DNA from: Pleurodeles waltl
Lineage: Eukaryota > Chordata > Amphibia > Caudata > Salamandridae
Reading direction: 5' to 3'
Assembly: GCF_031143425.1 (NCBI RefSeq)
Contig: NC_090439.1
Location: forward strand, 639,221,465-639,285,464
DNA: 64,000 bases
In this document: positions 36,064 to 48,599 of the stretch, piece by piece
Position numbering within the stretch: the stretch's first letter is position 1
How the letters are laid out: each line of letters begins with the position of its first letter
The notes under the pieces: model-generated
The model's input: only the letters and a program-made list of their open reading frames with translations
What the model was told of the DNA's origin: nothing
Databases searched by the model: none
Position numbers and translations under genes: made by a program

Positions 36064-36764
36064 AAGGCCTGTGTGTGCAGTTTCGGTACCAATTCGAATT
36101 GTCATTTAAAAGTACTTGCTAAGCCTAAAACTCCCCTTTTTTACATATAAGACACCCCTAAGGTATGCCCTAGGTAACCCACAGGGCAGGGTGCTTTGTA
36201 GGCAAACGGCAGGACATGTACCTGTGTAGTTTACATGTCCTGGTAGTGTAAAGCTCCTAAATTCGTTTTTACACTGCTGTGAGGCCTGCTCCCTTCATAG
36301 GCTAACATTGGGGCTGCTCTCATACATTGCTTGAGAGGTAGCTGCTGATCTGAAAGGAGTAGGAAGGTCATATTTAGTATGGCCAGAATGGTGATACAAA
36401 ATCCTGCTGACTGGTGAAGTTGGATTTAATATTACTATTTTAGAAATGGCACTTTTAGAAAGTGAGCATTTCTCTACACTGAAATCTTTCTGTGCCTTAC
36501 TATCCACGTCAGGCTGGGTTTAGTTGACAGCTCCCTTGCGCATTCACTCAGACACACCCCAAACACAGGCTACTCAGCCTCACTTGTATACATCTGCATT
36601 TCGAATGGGTCTTCCTGGGCTGGGAGGGTGGAGGGCCTGCCTTCACACAAAAGACTGCCACACCCCCTACTGGAACCCTCGCAGACAGGATTGAACTGAA
36701 AGAGGACCTGGTGCACTTCTAAGCCACTCTTTGAAGTCTCCCCCACATCAAAGGCACATTTGGG

Positions 36765-36771
36765 TATATAA
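36765..36771 (+). promoter_or_regulatory. TATA box of the long LTR
   Basis: TATATAA within 'gggtatataaacagggcc'. The second LTR copy has TATAAAT at the equivalent place (38834-38840), which supports a real core promoter. Confidence 0.6.
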
Positions 36772-37029
36772 ACAGGGCCTCTGCACCTTCCAAATCAGAC
36801 ACTTCCTGGAGAAGAAACTTGAACCAGAACCTGCATCCTGCCAAGTAGAACTGCCTGGTTGCCCAAAGTACTCACCTGTCTGCTTTCTGTGAAGGACTGC
36901 TGCCTTGCTGTTGCCCTCCTGCATTGCTGCTCTCTGGCTGAGGTAAAGAAGTGCTCTCCAAGGGCTTGGATAGAGCTTGCCTCCTGTTCCCTAAAGTCTC
37001 AAGACCAAAAAGATCTCTACAAGAAGGAC

Positions 37030-37500
37030 TCCTTGTGTGGCGAAATTCGATGCACAGCCTGCCAGAAACAACGCACAGCCTGCACCGCAGTGAAAATTTC
37101 ACCGCACGCCGAACCGGAACAACGCAGCCCGACTTCACAATGAGAAGATCGATGCAGTGCCAGCGTAGCGACCGGAAATTTGACGCACGGGCCACTGGAT
37201 CGACGCACAGCCGAGCCGGAATGATGCAGCCCGACTTCCAGAGAGGAATCGACGCAGCACCTGCCGTGTGGTAACATTTTTTACGCAATGCCCATTGGAT
37301 CGATGCAACTCCTGTGACTTCATCCTGCCAGCGCAGGAAATCCACACATCATCCCCAGGGCATCTGAAAACCCCGCAACCCGAAGAGGATCCATGACCGA
37401 GCGCCAGAAATCGACTCACAGCCGTCCCTGCGTGAAAACTAAATGACGCATTGCTGTGTGTGGCCTGAGAAATCGATGCACACCCCTTTGTTTCCACGCC
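37030..37500 (+). repeat. Cluster of CGACGCA/CGATGCA motifs in the LTR
   Basis: More than a dozen short motifs of the type (T)CGAYGCA or AACGCA stand at irregular spacing in CpG-rich sequence downstream of the LTR promoter. A looser version (CGATG, CGACA) lies at 39.2-39.6 kb in the older copy. Role unknown: binding sites or a leader RNA structure are possible. Confidence 0.55.
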
Positions 37501-37922
37501 TCTCCTCCTCTGCGGTACTTTGCTGAGATTTTTCACGCAAACCAGGTACTTTGTGCTTGAAAGAGACTTTGTTTGCTTTTAAGAGACTTAAGATACTTTA
37601 TATCAGTTTTTAGTGATATCTCAACATTTACTTATTGCATTTTAATTGTTTTGACCTGCATTGTATCAGATAAATATTATATATTTTTCTAAACATTGTG
37701 TGGTGTATTTGTGTGGTGCTATATGGTGTTATTGTATGATTTATTGCACAAACACTTCACACATTGCCTCCTAAGTTAAGCCTGACTGCTCAGTGCCAAG
37801 CTACCAGTGGGTGGGCACAGAATAATTTGGATTGTTTGTGGGTTTCCCTGTTTAGAGTCAGGGTCCTTGCTTGGACAGGGGGTAACCTGACTGCCAACCA
37901 AGACCCCAGTTCTAACAAAATT

Positions 37923-40067
37923 CTATTTTTATTCTTCATGTTTACAAAAATGCCCTCACTTTCATATGAAAGAGCTCTGCAGTTTGTGTACACAGTGCCT
38001 GGAAATTGAAAGCTACTAGTGCGCCTGAACCATTGGTTGTGTCACCCGCTTAAGTAGCCTTTTAAACATGCCTTAGTCTGCCATTGCAGCCTGTGTGTGT
38101 AGTTTTAAACTGCCATTTCGACTTGCCAAAGTGAACCTTTTACTAGGCCTAAACCTTCCTTTTTAAAACATTTATGTCACCCCTAGGTAGGCCCTAAATA
38201 GCCCATAGGGCAATGTGCAGTGTTTTCAAAAAGTTGGACATGTACTTTTAACTTTTACATGTACTGGTAGTGAAAACACTTACATTTGTTTTCACTACTG
38301 CAAGGCCTGACTCTCGTATAGGATAACATTGTGTTTACTTATTACATTTAATAAATGATAACGTTCATTTGGGAGCAGGTCAGAATGTCAAATTTGTTCC
38401 TAAAAATGTGTAATTTACAACCAACCCTCTTTGATAGTAAAGTTGGATTTTAAGTCACCATTCTGAAAATGCCACTTTTGGAAACTTGACATTTTCTTGT
38501 CTGAACCATTTGATACCTGCAACCTGAATACTGGGTCACATTACCAGGTGTAGCTGGCAGTTGGTCTTTGTGCTCTGCTCCCAGACAGTGAGATATATTG
38601 GGAATAGGTGTTGGTAGAATGGACCATCTTTGACTTGATGATGGGGAGGAGCTGTCACCTATGACACTTGTACATCACAAAGGCTCAGCCCATAACACAC
38701 TCACAAAGAGTTTTGACACTAGTTTATTGTGCTCCCAGACAAACTGGGGCCAGGGCAGGGAGGCAAGAAATTCCAAGTATCTCTGGTGGTGGAAATCCTC
38801 AGAACTTTCTTCTATTTCAAAGTGGGTACCAGGTATAAATAGTCGCCGCTCAGACCCAATTCTTTAATACACCTCTAAATCTGTGGAAGACTCAGAAGGA
38901 CTGTTGTGCTGCTCTGCAAGAAGAACTGCTACTCTGTTGCCCTTGCGGCCTGGCTACCCAACTGCCTCGCTGCCTAAGTGAAAAGGGCTGAACCTGCAGC
39001 TTGAACCCAGGACCAGCAGATTGACTCCAAGGGCTAGTAGGCTGACCATAGCCTCAGGGACAGAAAAGGCTCCAACCACCTTGAACCTAGAACCTGGAAT
39101 CTGTCTGCTGTGTATCCTACACCCTATGTGGTGCTACCTCAGTCCTAGACCCTTGGAAATGGGCCTGAAGGTGGTGTACTAGTCCAACTATGGTCCTGTG
39201 AGCAAAACCGATGTAGCATGACACATTTCCTCACTGCTCTGCTTCGGAATCGTCACAGCACGACACATCCCCTATGCTATCCCTCGCAGCTCAGCCTGTA
39301 GTCTCATCGGAACCGCTGATGCATGAGGCATCCTCGACACAGGCCTGTGCATTGTAAGCTCCCGTTGATGGCATCATCAATGACAGCACAGCACTTTGAA
39401 TCGCAGCCCCTCAGCTTCTTCGGAATTGTCGCTGTGCAACCCATCCTCGATGCCGGGCTTCGCATTGCATGCCCTTCATTAATAGCATCTTCGATGACGA
39501 TGCAAGTCTCTGCCTTGCAGCCATGCACCTTTCCTGAAACTGCTTCTGTACAATGCATCCTAGACGCAGTATCTCGCAACGCTTCATTAACCATGATTTA
39601 AGGTACTTTGTCCAGCGGACTAAACTTGGTTGCTGTATCTAGGCTGAGCTCCATCATGGTCAGCCTGAACTTGTGGCTTTGTGCCAGTCTGGCTTGAACA
39701 GATAACAACAGGTGGCAAATTGTGCTTCTAGGCACTATTTTCACTTAAATCTTTAAATGTGCATATCTCCAGTTACACTGATTGCATTTTTGTTATTTTT
39801 GCTCTCAACTAGTTTGCTACAAGTTACTCTATTCTCCTACATTGGTGTGGGAGTTTTCTTGTGTTGTGTTTTTACTTTATTGCTGTTTGAAGTGCTGCCT
39901 GAATACTTTACACATTGCCTCTAACTTAAGCCTAACTGCTTGTGCTGAGCTACCAGAGAATTAAGCGTGTTTAATGTAGGATTTGCTTGTGTTTCACCCT
40001 GACCAGAATTGTAGTTGCTGCTTGAGTGGGGTTTCACTCTCCTCAACCAGTAACCCAATTTCCAACA
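37923..40067 (+). mobile_element. Older copy of the same long LTR, interrupted
   Basis: It shares with the LTR at 35375 the 'aagctactagtgcgcctgaa' region, 'caggcctaaac'-type blocks, a TATAAAT box (38834), the CGATG-rich leader and the closing 'acacattgcctctaacttaa' segment, ending TTCCAACA. Its 5' part would lie upstream of 35370, but I could not align that part, so it may be truncated. Confidence 0.6.
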
Positions 40068-43000
40068 CATTGGTTTTCATGTTTCAAAGAATAGCTGTAA
40101 CTTATTATAAAGGTTAACCCAATGCAATGGCTATGCGGATGGCACATCCAAAAGCGGTCACTGTTAGAGGGTATAGTAGTGGTGCTCTCTTGGTACCGTT
40201 GCCCTGCCACCACGGGTGATCCGTCCATTCTGGAACAGGAACCCAGCTTGATAAACTATTAGAAAAAATTATGCCAAAGCACACAATAAAGTCCAAACTA
40301 TTCTAATTATAACACAGTCCAATAAAGAACAGCAGTAGAGATGACCAAAGCTTTTTTATTCTTCACGTTTTCTCCAAAACTCTTCATTGTGTACAACACA
40401 TCTACAAAACGGCAGCTGACAAGTGTCGTCTACAAGACTTTTAAAAGCCTGCAAATGGTATACACCAAAAGCTCACGTTAATGTGAGTTTGGATGACAAC
40501 TCGGGCAAAAACACAGAAACCTCAAAATAGGAGTGATAACATTGGAATTGCCAAAGAGCGAAATCTTACTCATGAGGGAATAACGTAAGAGAGAAGGTGT
40601 GAGACACAGATTAGAAGTTGTCCCCAGGAGGGTACCAGCCCCCAGCACAGAAACTCACACTGCCTATGCAACATGAGATGTGCAGAAAGTAACGTGATAC
40701 CACAGTGTTCTGAATCATGTAGGAGCCTGAGGAATGACTCTGCGAAACTTATCCGCAAATATGTTGTCTCTTACATAGTTTACTAAGTCCTTTAGTCATT
40801 GATAACATCAAGTTTTTTTTTGCCACATTGATGATTGTTACCTACATTTCTTTACATATCACTCACAATGAAGGGATTGTTCATAAGGTGCTTGGGCATC
40901 ACAAGAATGCCACTACTTAACACTTGTTTGATGTGCATCTAGTACATACCCCTGATATATTGTTTATTGTATGTTTACAGCCTTGAAAAAAGTTGCTCTT
41001 ACCAGAATAAAATAGTGGTTATCTATGTTGAATCCACCCGATATGAACATTGGTATATGTGCTGAGATTACTGCTGTTTATCGTACAAGTTCACTATTTC
41101 TCATGCATCTTACTAAAAAAATATGTTTTCACCCAAGCTGTCAATGATCATAGGTAATATGACTGTGTTGCTTTGTGCACTTGTTGTTGAAATGCAAAAA
41201 TCAATAAACAAATAAATACATACATACATAAATAATATTATGAACAGTGATTTTGTACGCTTCGGCAGCTAATGAGATAGATCACATGTTTACATTATCG
41301 CATGTATACGACGTTAATAAAAATTTAAAAATAAATGAAAACAATTTTAGGCTACCATTAATATGGATGTATGATTAAATGACAAGATCAGGGCACAATT
41401 TATCTTAAATGTATTTTAAAAATAATGAAATAGGAAAACATTCAATAGCACTAGAATATTGTCACCAACAACTTCCCATTACTGTTGTTGAATAAAATGG
41501 CTTTTAGAGATGTTGTAACTACATGCAAAGTGCCTTCTGTTGCCCAGAACTGCCTGCGAGTGATTCTATGCCAATGCCTGCGTACCATTTATTAAAACTG
41601 TTGTTGCTATGTTACATACACTAAGCAGCAGTGCAAGTACTAGTCCAAAACAATTTGAACTATTCTGCAATATGGAATTATTCTAACAATGTTTGCCACA
41701 CAGCATATTTTTTGTACCACATCATAAATGAAAAAACGATTTTGAAGCATTGCCAAACATACATAACACATTGTGTACTTATAAATTAATGCACGTACCC
41801 TAGAAAATTTAGCAAACACCGCAACGTGCACTAACACCCTTTTATTTAAAACTTTTGACATTGCTTTTGCTATATGTATACCTAAAATAGAGCCAGACAA
41901 TTTTCTCCATAAAATAGTAACATTTTTCACATCTTAAAAGGAGAAAAACATATTTTCTCTTCTTTTTACAATGTAAACGTGACCAAAATGTAATATGACT
42001 TTGGGCCATGTCTACACTGCTACAAATACTGTGTTAAAATTGATGTGTCCTGTTTGCACCAGTGCAGTTTCTTTATTATAGTGCCTGTGAGCCTTTCATA
42101 AACAACACCTCCTTTTGCAAAGTTACACCCTTTTTTGATTTATATACCTAATAATCATTTTGAGCACCTATCTTCCTTTGTGGTTAGTGCCGATGCATAT
42201 ATTATATTTTTCATCATGTCCTGCAAATTTAAGGACATTTTATCTATTTGAAAACATTGCAAGAAACATGTTTTCTGTAAATGCGAGCAGTGCTAATTTT
42301 TGTGTCACATTCTCCGATAGTAACAACTTCATAAAATGAGACCAACTGGTGGAAAAGTATTCCGAACCTCTGCACTAATCACATCAGTTTCTGCACGCGC
42401 CCATTTTGTTCATGGTCGAGTCCCTGGCAGCTTGTGCTGCCTGACTGATGCTTTAGGAAGCGCCCATTGCATCCAACATGTTTGAATAGGTTTCCACTCT
42501 TTCTTATCAGCGCAAAAACGTGCAGCAGCGCTGAACTTTTCGGAATTGTCAAGGGAATACGCGTATTGTTCATTAGAAGGGTGGCCGCCGTTCCAGTTGC
42601 CCAGGGAGAATGTATTTAAGAACCGCCAGTCTTGGGTTCTTTCCAGCTCATTGTGCAATTACTTTACAGTGTCTGATTTACTTTAAGGCTTCTTGTTATT
42701 GCCGTTTAACAACAAAATTTATCCTGCACACATCCTGTTTGAAACAACATTTTTCCCCTGTTAAGCAAAGATAAAGAATCTTAGAATGTGTTTTTTAGTC
42801 TCTTAAGACTGGAGCGAGATTTGCTGAAATGTTGACTAAATACTCATGTGATGTGGGCTTCAAGTGGAATATAGAAATAAATTACACCTTTGTTTATTTT
42901 CTATTATGATTTAAGGTAACCAAGAGGTATCAAGCTTTCATGCATCCATGCCATACTTCCGGTTGCTGAACAATGTTGACAGGAAACAGTATTTGATTTG

Positions 43001-44452
43001 GTAAGAGGAGGTACCTGTCGTGTCCTCCCCAACTCATAATACTCTACTACCGAAACCCTATTTGGAGTTGTGAGTTGGGTTTCATATTCTACCAAACTCA
43101 TTGTAGAGACTTCTCCTAATCTACTATTTTACCCTTCCAGGCAGGTGCCATTGCAGAATCAGTTCACTGTACACACAACCTGATTTATCAGTGGCTACCA
43201 GATGGGAGGGTGATAGTGACCACCTAGCATTACAAGTTGTGGGGTCCTTCTCCTCTTAACGTGGCATTCATAGGTATTATACTGTGGTGGAACCTCCTCG
43301 GCTGTCGGAGAATTTTGTATAAGTCCAGTGGCTCCAATCACAGCTGCATCCAAGGTACAGAGGGAATGTCTCAGATTTCTCTTTCCCTGTTGTGTGCCTC
43401 GTCTCTGGCCATGGGGAAATCCTGTGAATTACCTCAAGTGTATTGTACATTTGGGTGGCATAGGTAAGGTAATCACTGGGTTCCTTTATGGTTGACAGGT
43501 GCACTTGTGCCCTTGCAAGGGTAAGTCACTTGATTACTGTTATCTGCAGGGTCTGATCGCACCTTGGGATTGTACGGGAGCGCAGGAGAAACAAAGTGAG
43601 CCCACAGACCCCAGAATGCATGGCGGCCCCATTGTCGTGGCCTGGCTCCCCACTTTTCACAAATTAGCTTTGAAGGTCTCTCTCCGGGCAACAGTAAATT
43701 CATTACAGTAGCTTTACTGCAGTTCATACAATGGCCACTATCCTTTCATGGCCTAGATGCCCCATCAATCAGAAAGTAAGATGCAGCAGTGGTGGTGCGG
43801 AAAATTAGCTAGAAGGGTACGTCTGTGCATGCTTAAAGAGGGCTCCTAAGTGCTCTACGGCTCAAGGATTTGAGGCAAGATCTGTTCCTCTGCTCTGCAC
43901 CCTGCCGCCTTACTTCAGGCATACTCCTTGATCCTTGGCAGACCTGACTGACTTAGTAAGGCCCCCATCACGTGCTTTCAGTATCCTATTGTCAGAAAAA
44001 CTGAAGGGACATGAAAGCCCTTTTGAAAATATTATAAAACCATTGAGCTGTTTGTAGGTGACTGTCAGCTACCCATCAAGAGCAGACAGTCAGAACGTTA
44101 CTTTCATGTGACATTACATTGAATGCACAAAGCTTGCACTTTGTAGATACGGCATTAAGTAAATCGTTGACCCAATCCTATGTTGAGCCAAATGACAAAT
44201 CTAACAATTTCAAGCTTTCAGTTTATGACTTAATTTTCCTGGAAGGTAAATTAGCCGTCATTTGCAAGAGCATTGGAGAAGTCAAGTCTTGGGATTTGCA
44301 ACTCTGAGTCTTATGCTGACTGACCATCTGATAATAATCCACAATTCTGCCATCTTGCAGAGTGAAGGAGGGGGTTGGGTGTGGCAGAAGTCAAAATATG
44401 GGATCCTTTTTCATGATGCTAATTGACTCCATCCTATGAGGCATTTGAACAC
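40068..44452. other. No gene recognised
   Basis: About 4.4 kb without a recognisable gene. Read on minus, about 40,450-40,190 has a GAAAACGTG/AATAAA-type stretch that might be another Penelope-like terminal piece. 41-42.4 kb is AT-rich with a few ACAT/TACA runs near 41215. Short frames at 42379-42658 and 43237-43727 have no recognisable domain. Confidence 0.4.
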
Positions 44453-44455
44453 TAA

Positions 44456-44626
44456 GGGCCTGATTCTAACTTTGGAGGACGGTGTTAAACCGTCCCAAAA
44501 GTGGCGGATATACCACCTACCGTATTACGAGTTCCATAGGATATAATGGACTCGTAATACGGTAGGTGGTATATCCGCCACTTTTGGGACGGTTTAACAC
44601 CGTCCTCCAAAGTTAGAATCAGGCCC
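44456..44626. mobile_element. Perfect-hairpin MITE, Harbinger-like
   Basis: 171 bp made of two 76-bp arms (44456-44531 and 44551-44626) that are exact reverse complements, with a 19-nt centre. The termini are GGGCCTGATT...AATCAGGCCC and are flanked by TAA on both sides (44453-44455 and 44627-44629). A 3-bp TWA duplication is typical of PIF/Harbinger elements. No transposase is present, so it would depend on one supplied elsewhere. Zero mismatches between arms point to a recent insertion or to arm homogenisation. Confidence 0.85.
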
Positions 44627-44629
44627 TAA

Positions 44630-46039
44630 ATGTCTGAGAGCTCACCTGAAGACAAAGGACAGGCTCAGGACCACTAACAGCTAGTATAGAGCTTGTACTC
44701 CAAACATTCCAACATTTGTCTTTCTGTTTTTCCTTTTTAATTTAGAACATTCCACCCTCAAGGAGAAGCAGACAGTGAGTAGCTCTGAGCTGAGTTTTCA
44801 TCACAGAGTATGTCCGCAGGCCTTGGCTTAGCAAACCCTGTTGCCTAGGTTTGTATGCTTTAGTAACACTGCACACACTTGGAAAACGTTGGGTGCGGTT
44901 GAAAGGCCTACTGCACACTTAGAGTAGGCTTAATCCAAGTCCATTACTTATCATTGGTTACTTTCATATTCGTGCCATTTGCTTGTTTGTTATTCAGTAA
45001 CTTTGCTTCCTCTTCTTGTGTGTGTTTATTTTTAAGTAGTCAGATGATGGGTTCGCTTACACACGAAAAACAGGAGAGCATGTAATGCGCAGTGTGTTTG
45101 TTTTAACCACATGATGATTTTTGGTTAGAGGTGGCAAGGATTGATGTGGTAATGATTTAAAATGTGCTTTATGTTTCATAATCATAACCAAGTTAAGTAA
45201 TGGAAGTCCTAACTAAAAAAATACCATAATGTGTTTATGCTACTAGCATCTCACCAGTCTGGTGGCCCGATTGCTTCACAGCAGGGCTTTGTGCAATGCG
45301 CTCATAGAGCCCATTTACATGAAAAGCTCAATTAAAATGTGAAAGTGCAGTATGCAATATGGCAGCTAAGGAGAAGTCTGGGGGCATCGTCCGTGGTTTG
45401 TTTCCCGGGTTATGTTTTCTCTGCTATTGGACACTCTGTCCAGCATCATCCTCAGCAACCATGAAGGTGTTGTCAAAATGTCCGAGACACATACATTTTT
45501 TCTCCATTTTTTCCTGATTATGGTTTGGGGCAGGCTAACTGAGAAACCATACAGAATGCTAAGATACTATAGGAAATCGGCATTACCAAAGCCATTTCCT
45601 TAGACCTGATAATATATCGTCTAGATGCACAGAACAGTGCGATCATGCACAATAGAATGGTTGTTGACTTGCTGCAAGGGGGGGATTTTTGAGCCATAGT
45701 CGGGTCAAAATGTTACACATGTCCCAAACACATCACTCAGCATCCATGAGCAAATAGCTCTCATCAAGGCGCTCATTATGAATGCCCTGCAAATTGGTGT
45801 GATGATTATCATGCTTGAAACAATCCAATTCCGCTGAGTCAGAGTTCATTGTGTGGGATAAATCCTACCCAGTTATACGTTTTTGGGGAATACCATGCAC
45901 AGATTGGTGCTTATTGCACCAAAATCCATGTTCCGGCAAATACTGAGCATGTTCCCCTAAATAAACGCCACCAGTTTTTTAAAATGCTGACATTTTTCTC
46001 AAACCTCATAGTAAAAACAAAAACCGACAACTGAGTTGC
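44630..46039. other. No gene recognised
   Basis: Unassigned sequence up to the DIRS-like element. Frames such as 45412-45603 have no recognisable motif. Confidence 0.45.
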
Positions 46040-46079
46040 AAAATACAAAACTTTAATAAAGCGTCCAGAGAATATAGGA

Positions 46080-46720
46080 CAACAGCTCTATTCCTTCATA
46101 GAGGACAAAACCCTGTGACCCAAAACATTATCCAAACGTTCCAACTCAGCAATCCGATAGTGTTAAACAAAGGTGGAGGGAGTAGACCAAGTCGTCGCCC
46201 TACAAATTTCCACCACAGAAGCCCCCTGTGATTCAGCCACCATACCTCATGTGGACCACCCCTGAATCCCTGGAAGAGGAACCACACCCTTCAAGTCATA
46301 AGCCAACAAGAATAGGGACCGGATCCACCTATTCAAAGTAGCAGTAGAAGCATCTCCCTTTTCTTAGCAGGACCAAAATTCACAAACAAATAACCCCCTT
46401 TCTGGAATGACTTAATGACTTCCAGGTACAACAGCAAAGTCCGTCATTTGTCCAAACAATGTAACCTGCACTCCTAGTGGAGTTTGTGGGTGTGATATCG
46501 AAGAAAACAAAAAATACTTGTTTTTAATCACCATGGTGTCCCTGGATCTCTGTGTAGGGACTGGTAATAAACAAAATCATTGACACCACTTCAACTATGT
46601 TTTGTATGGGGTTTTGCAGCACTGGGTGGGAAAGCAAACCTTGTAAAGTAAGACAGATACTCAGTTTATTCAACTATGGGAACCAATGTGAGGCCTGGAT
46701 GTTTCGGATTACCTCCTGGC
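46080..46720 (-). pseudogene. DIRS-like tyrosine recombinase C-terminal part, broken
   Basis: Minus strand near 46.33-46.11 kb reads RWIRSLFLLAYDLKG, then WST followed by a stop where the family has the catalytic Arg (a CGA-to-TGA change near 46242), then GASVVEICRATTWSTPSTFV and a second stop before HYRI. The family pattern HSTR...W(S)S.STF..HY with the terminal nucleophilic Tyr is recognisable. Both lesions hit the catalytic segment. Confidence 0.65.
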
Positions 46721-46975
46721 TAACATGGAAAGCAGAATTGACCTTAGGAACAAAAGAGGGAACAGTAACAAGAACAATCCTATCTGGAAAACCTTGCATA
46801 AAGGTAACTTACAGGACAAAACCCCTATCTCCCCCGGCCGAGGCCATCGTGGAGCTCCCAAAATCACCTGAGTCCCCTCTCTCTGGACTCACACCAGGGA
46901 AGCCTTGACCAACTGGAAGGGCAGAAAGGCATATATGAGTCCCTGAGGTCAGCAACAAGTCAACCCGTCCACTGC

Positions 46976-48561
46976 CTAAGTCAGAGGACACCGACTCCAG
47001 GAACAGAACCTCCCCACCTTCGCATTCCCTGGTGAGGCAAACAGGTCAATCACTGGAAGAACCCACCTCCGCACCAGAAGATGGAACAGAGACAGGTGAA
47101 GGGACAAATCCTTAGAGAATGGAATTTCTCTGCTCAACAGATCTGCCTGTACATTGTTCACCCCCCCACCGAATGTTCAGGGCCTGGAGGGACAGAGCAG
47201 AAACCTGAGCTCACAAGGCAATGTCCAGAGCAATCAAATTCAGAGTCCTGGGCTTGGTACCCCACTGCCTGTTGATGTAAGTCTTGACAACCAGATTGTC
47301 CGTTTGCACCAGCACTGCCTTCCCCCTGAGGAACCCTTGAAGATATACTAGAGCCAGAAGAACAGTCTTCAACTCTCTCCAATTCGAGGATCTACGAGAC
47401 TCCTGGTGAGACCAAAATCCCTGAACCTGCTCGGACCCCAGCCATGCCCCCACATCCGGAGAGATTGGCGTTTGTCATAACAACTACTGGAGTTGGAGGA
47501 GGCAGGGGAATCCCCTTGAACAGATGCACCCTCTCCAGCCACCACATCAGTTACCTGCGGACCAGTTCTGCCAGTGGGATACGCTCCTGAAGACAGAGTC
47601 GCAGGAGACCAACGGGAGAGAATCCAGTTGACCAGACAATGCATGTGAAATCTGACCCAAGGAACCAGAAACATGGCTGACACCAAGTGGCCCTGCACAC
47701 TCAAGCACTCCAGCACCCTGGGAGAAGCCTAAGCTACTAAAGACAGCACCTGATCCTGCAGGCCAAGCATTTGCCTCTCTGAGAATGTCACCAACCCTCT
47801 GAGAGTCAAAAAGCGAGCCCCGATGAACACCACATCATGAGAGGGATCCAAATCTGACTTTACCCAGTTTATCAAAAATCCGTGCTCCTGAAGGACCTGC
47901 AATACTATTGTCACATAAACCCGCAACTGGGACTCGCTTGGGGCCTGAACCAAGAGATTGTCCAAATACGGATGCATGATCCCCCCTTCTGCATGAAGGA
48001 TTGCCATCAGTGGAGCTAGGACCTTTGTAAACACCCAGGGTGAGAACATGAGCCCAAAGAGAAGATCACAGAACGGGAAATGTTCACCCCCTATTGCAAA
48101 CTTTAGGAATTTTTGAGAGGGCACTGCAAAAGGGAGGCATCCTGCAGATCCATGGATGCTGAAAAATCTCCTGGACAAATCAGCTGGATAATTGCCTGCA
48201 CAGTCAACATCCAGAAACGAACAGTTGTGATCCACGAATAGACCAACTTGAGATCTAGCACAGGGCGAAAAGCCTTGGACACTTTCTTAATCAGAAACAA
48301 GATGGAATAAGTACATCCTCCTTGTTCTGCCACCGGAACACTGGAGATGGCCCCTTTCTCCAACAACTCTTGGGCCCCATCCAGTAGGGCCGACCTCTTT
48401 ATCCTGGAAACCGGAACCGGCGTTGACCAAACACCAGTATCTGGAGGAACCTGATCGAACTCTATTGTGTAGCTATTTGTTACAATGTTCAGTACCCATT
48501 TGTCTGAGACATCCTGCAGACAAACAGACAGAAAATGGTGCAGTCTCCCTCCAACTGACAA
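46976..48561 (-). pseudogene. DIRS-like reverse transcriptase and RNase H, broken
   Basis: RT N-terminal part: a DKWVLNIV...YTIEF block, LLEKGAISSVP, FRPVLDLKLV. RT core: LLFGLMFSPWVFTKVLAPL and HPYLDNLLV, where the catalytic YLDD reads YLDN (47957-47968), a lost metal-binding Asp. RNase H: SNWRELKTVLLAL and VLVQTDNLVVKTYINRQWG at 47.4-47.3 kb, then NVQADLLSR and DLFASPGN near 47.15-47.05 kb. Frames change near 48.2 kb, between 47.73 and 47.45 kb, and near 47.16 kb. Confidence 0.8.
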
Positions 48562-48599
48562 TGCACCCCTGGAGGAGTGATTGTCAAGAGCCCTTCTTG

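Larger units (their letters stand above)
35375..37917 (+). mobile_element. Solitary long LTR (second family), with 5-bp TSD
   Basis: 2543 bp starting TGTTAGACC and ending TTCTAACA (TGTTAGA/TCTAACA mirror ends), flanked by AAATT on both sides (35370-35374 and 37918-37922). A TATA box at 36765-36771 marks the promoter. Downstream lies a CpG-rich block full of CGACGCA-type motifs. No gag or pol is attached. It lies inside an older copy of the same family that resumes at 37923, and a SINE has inserted into it. The parent element (Gypsy-type or retroviral) cannot be told from the LTR alone. Orientation comes from the TATA box. Confidence 0.8.
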
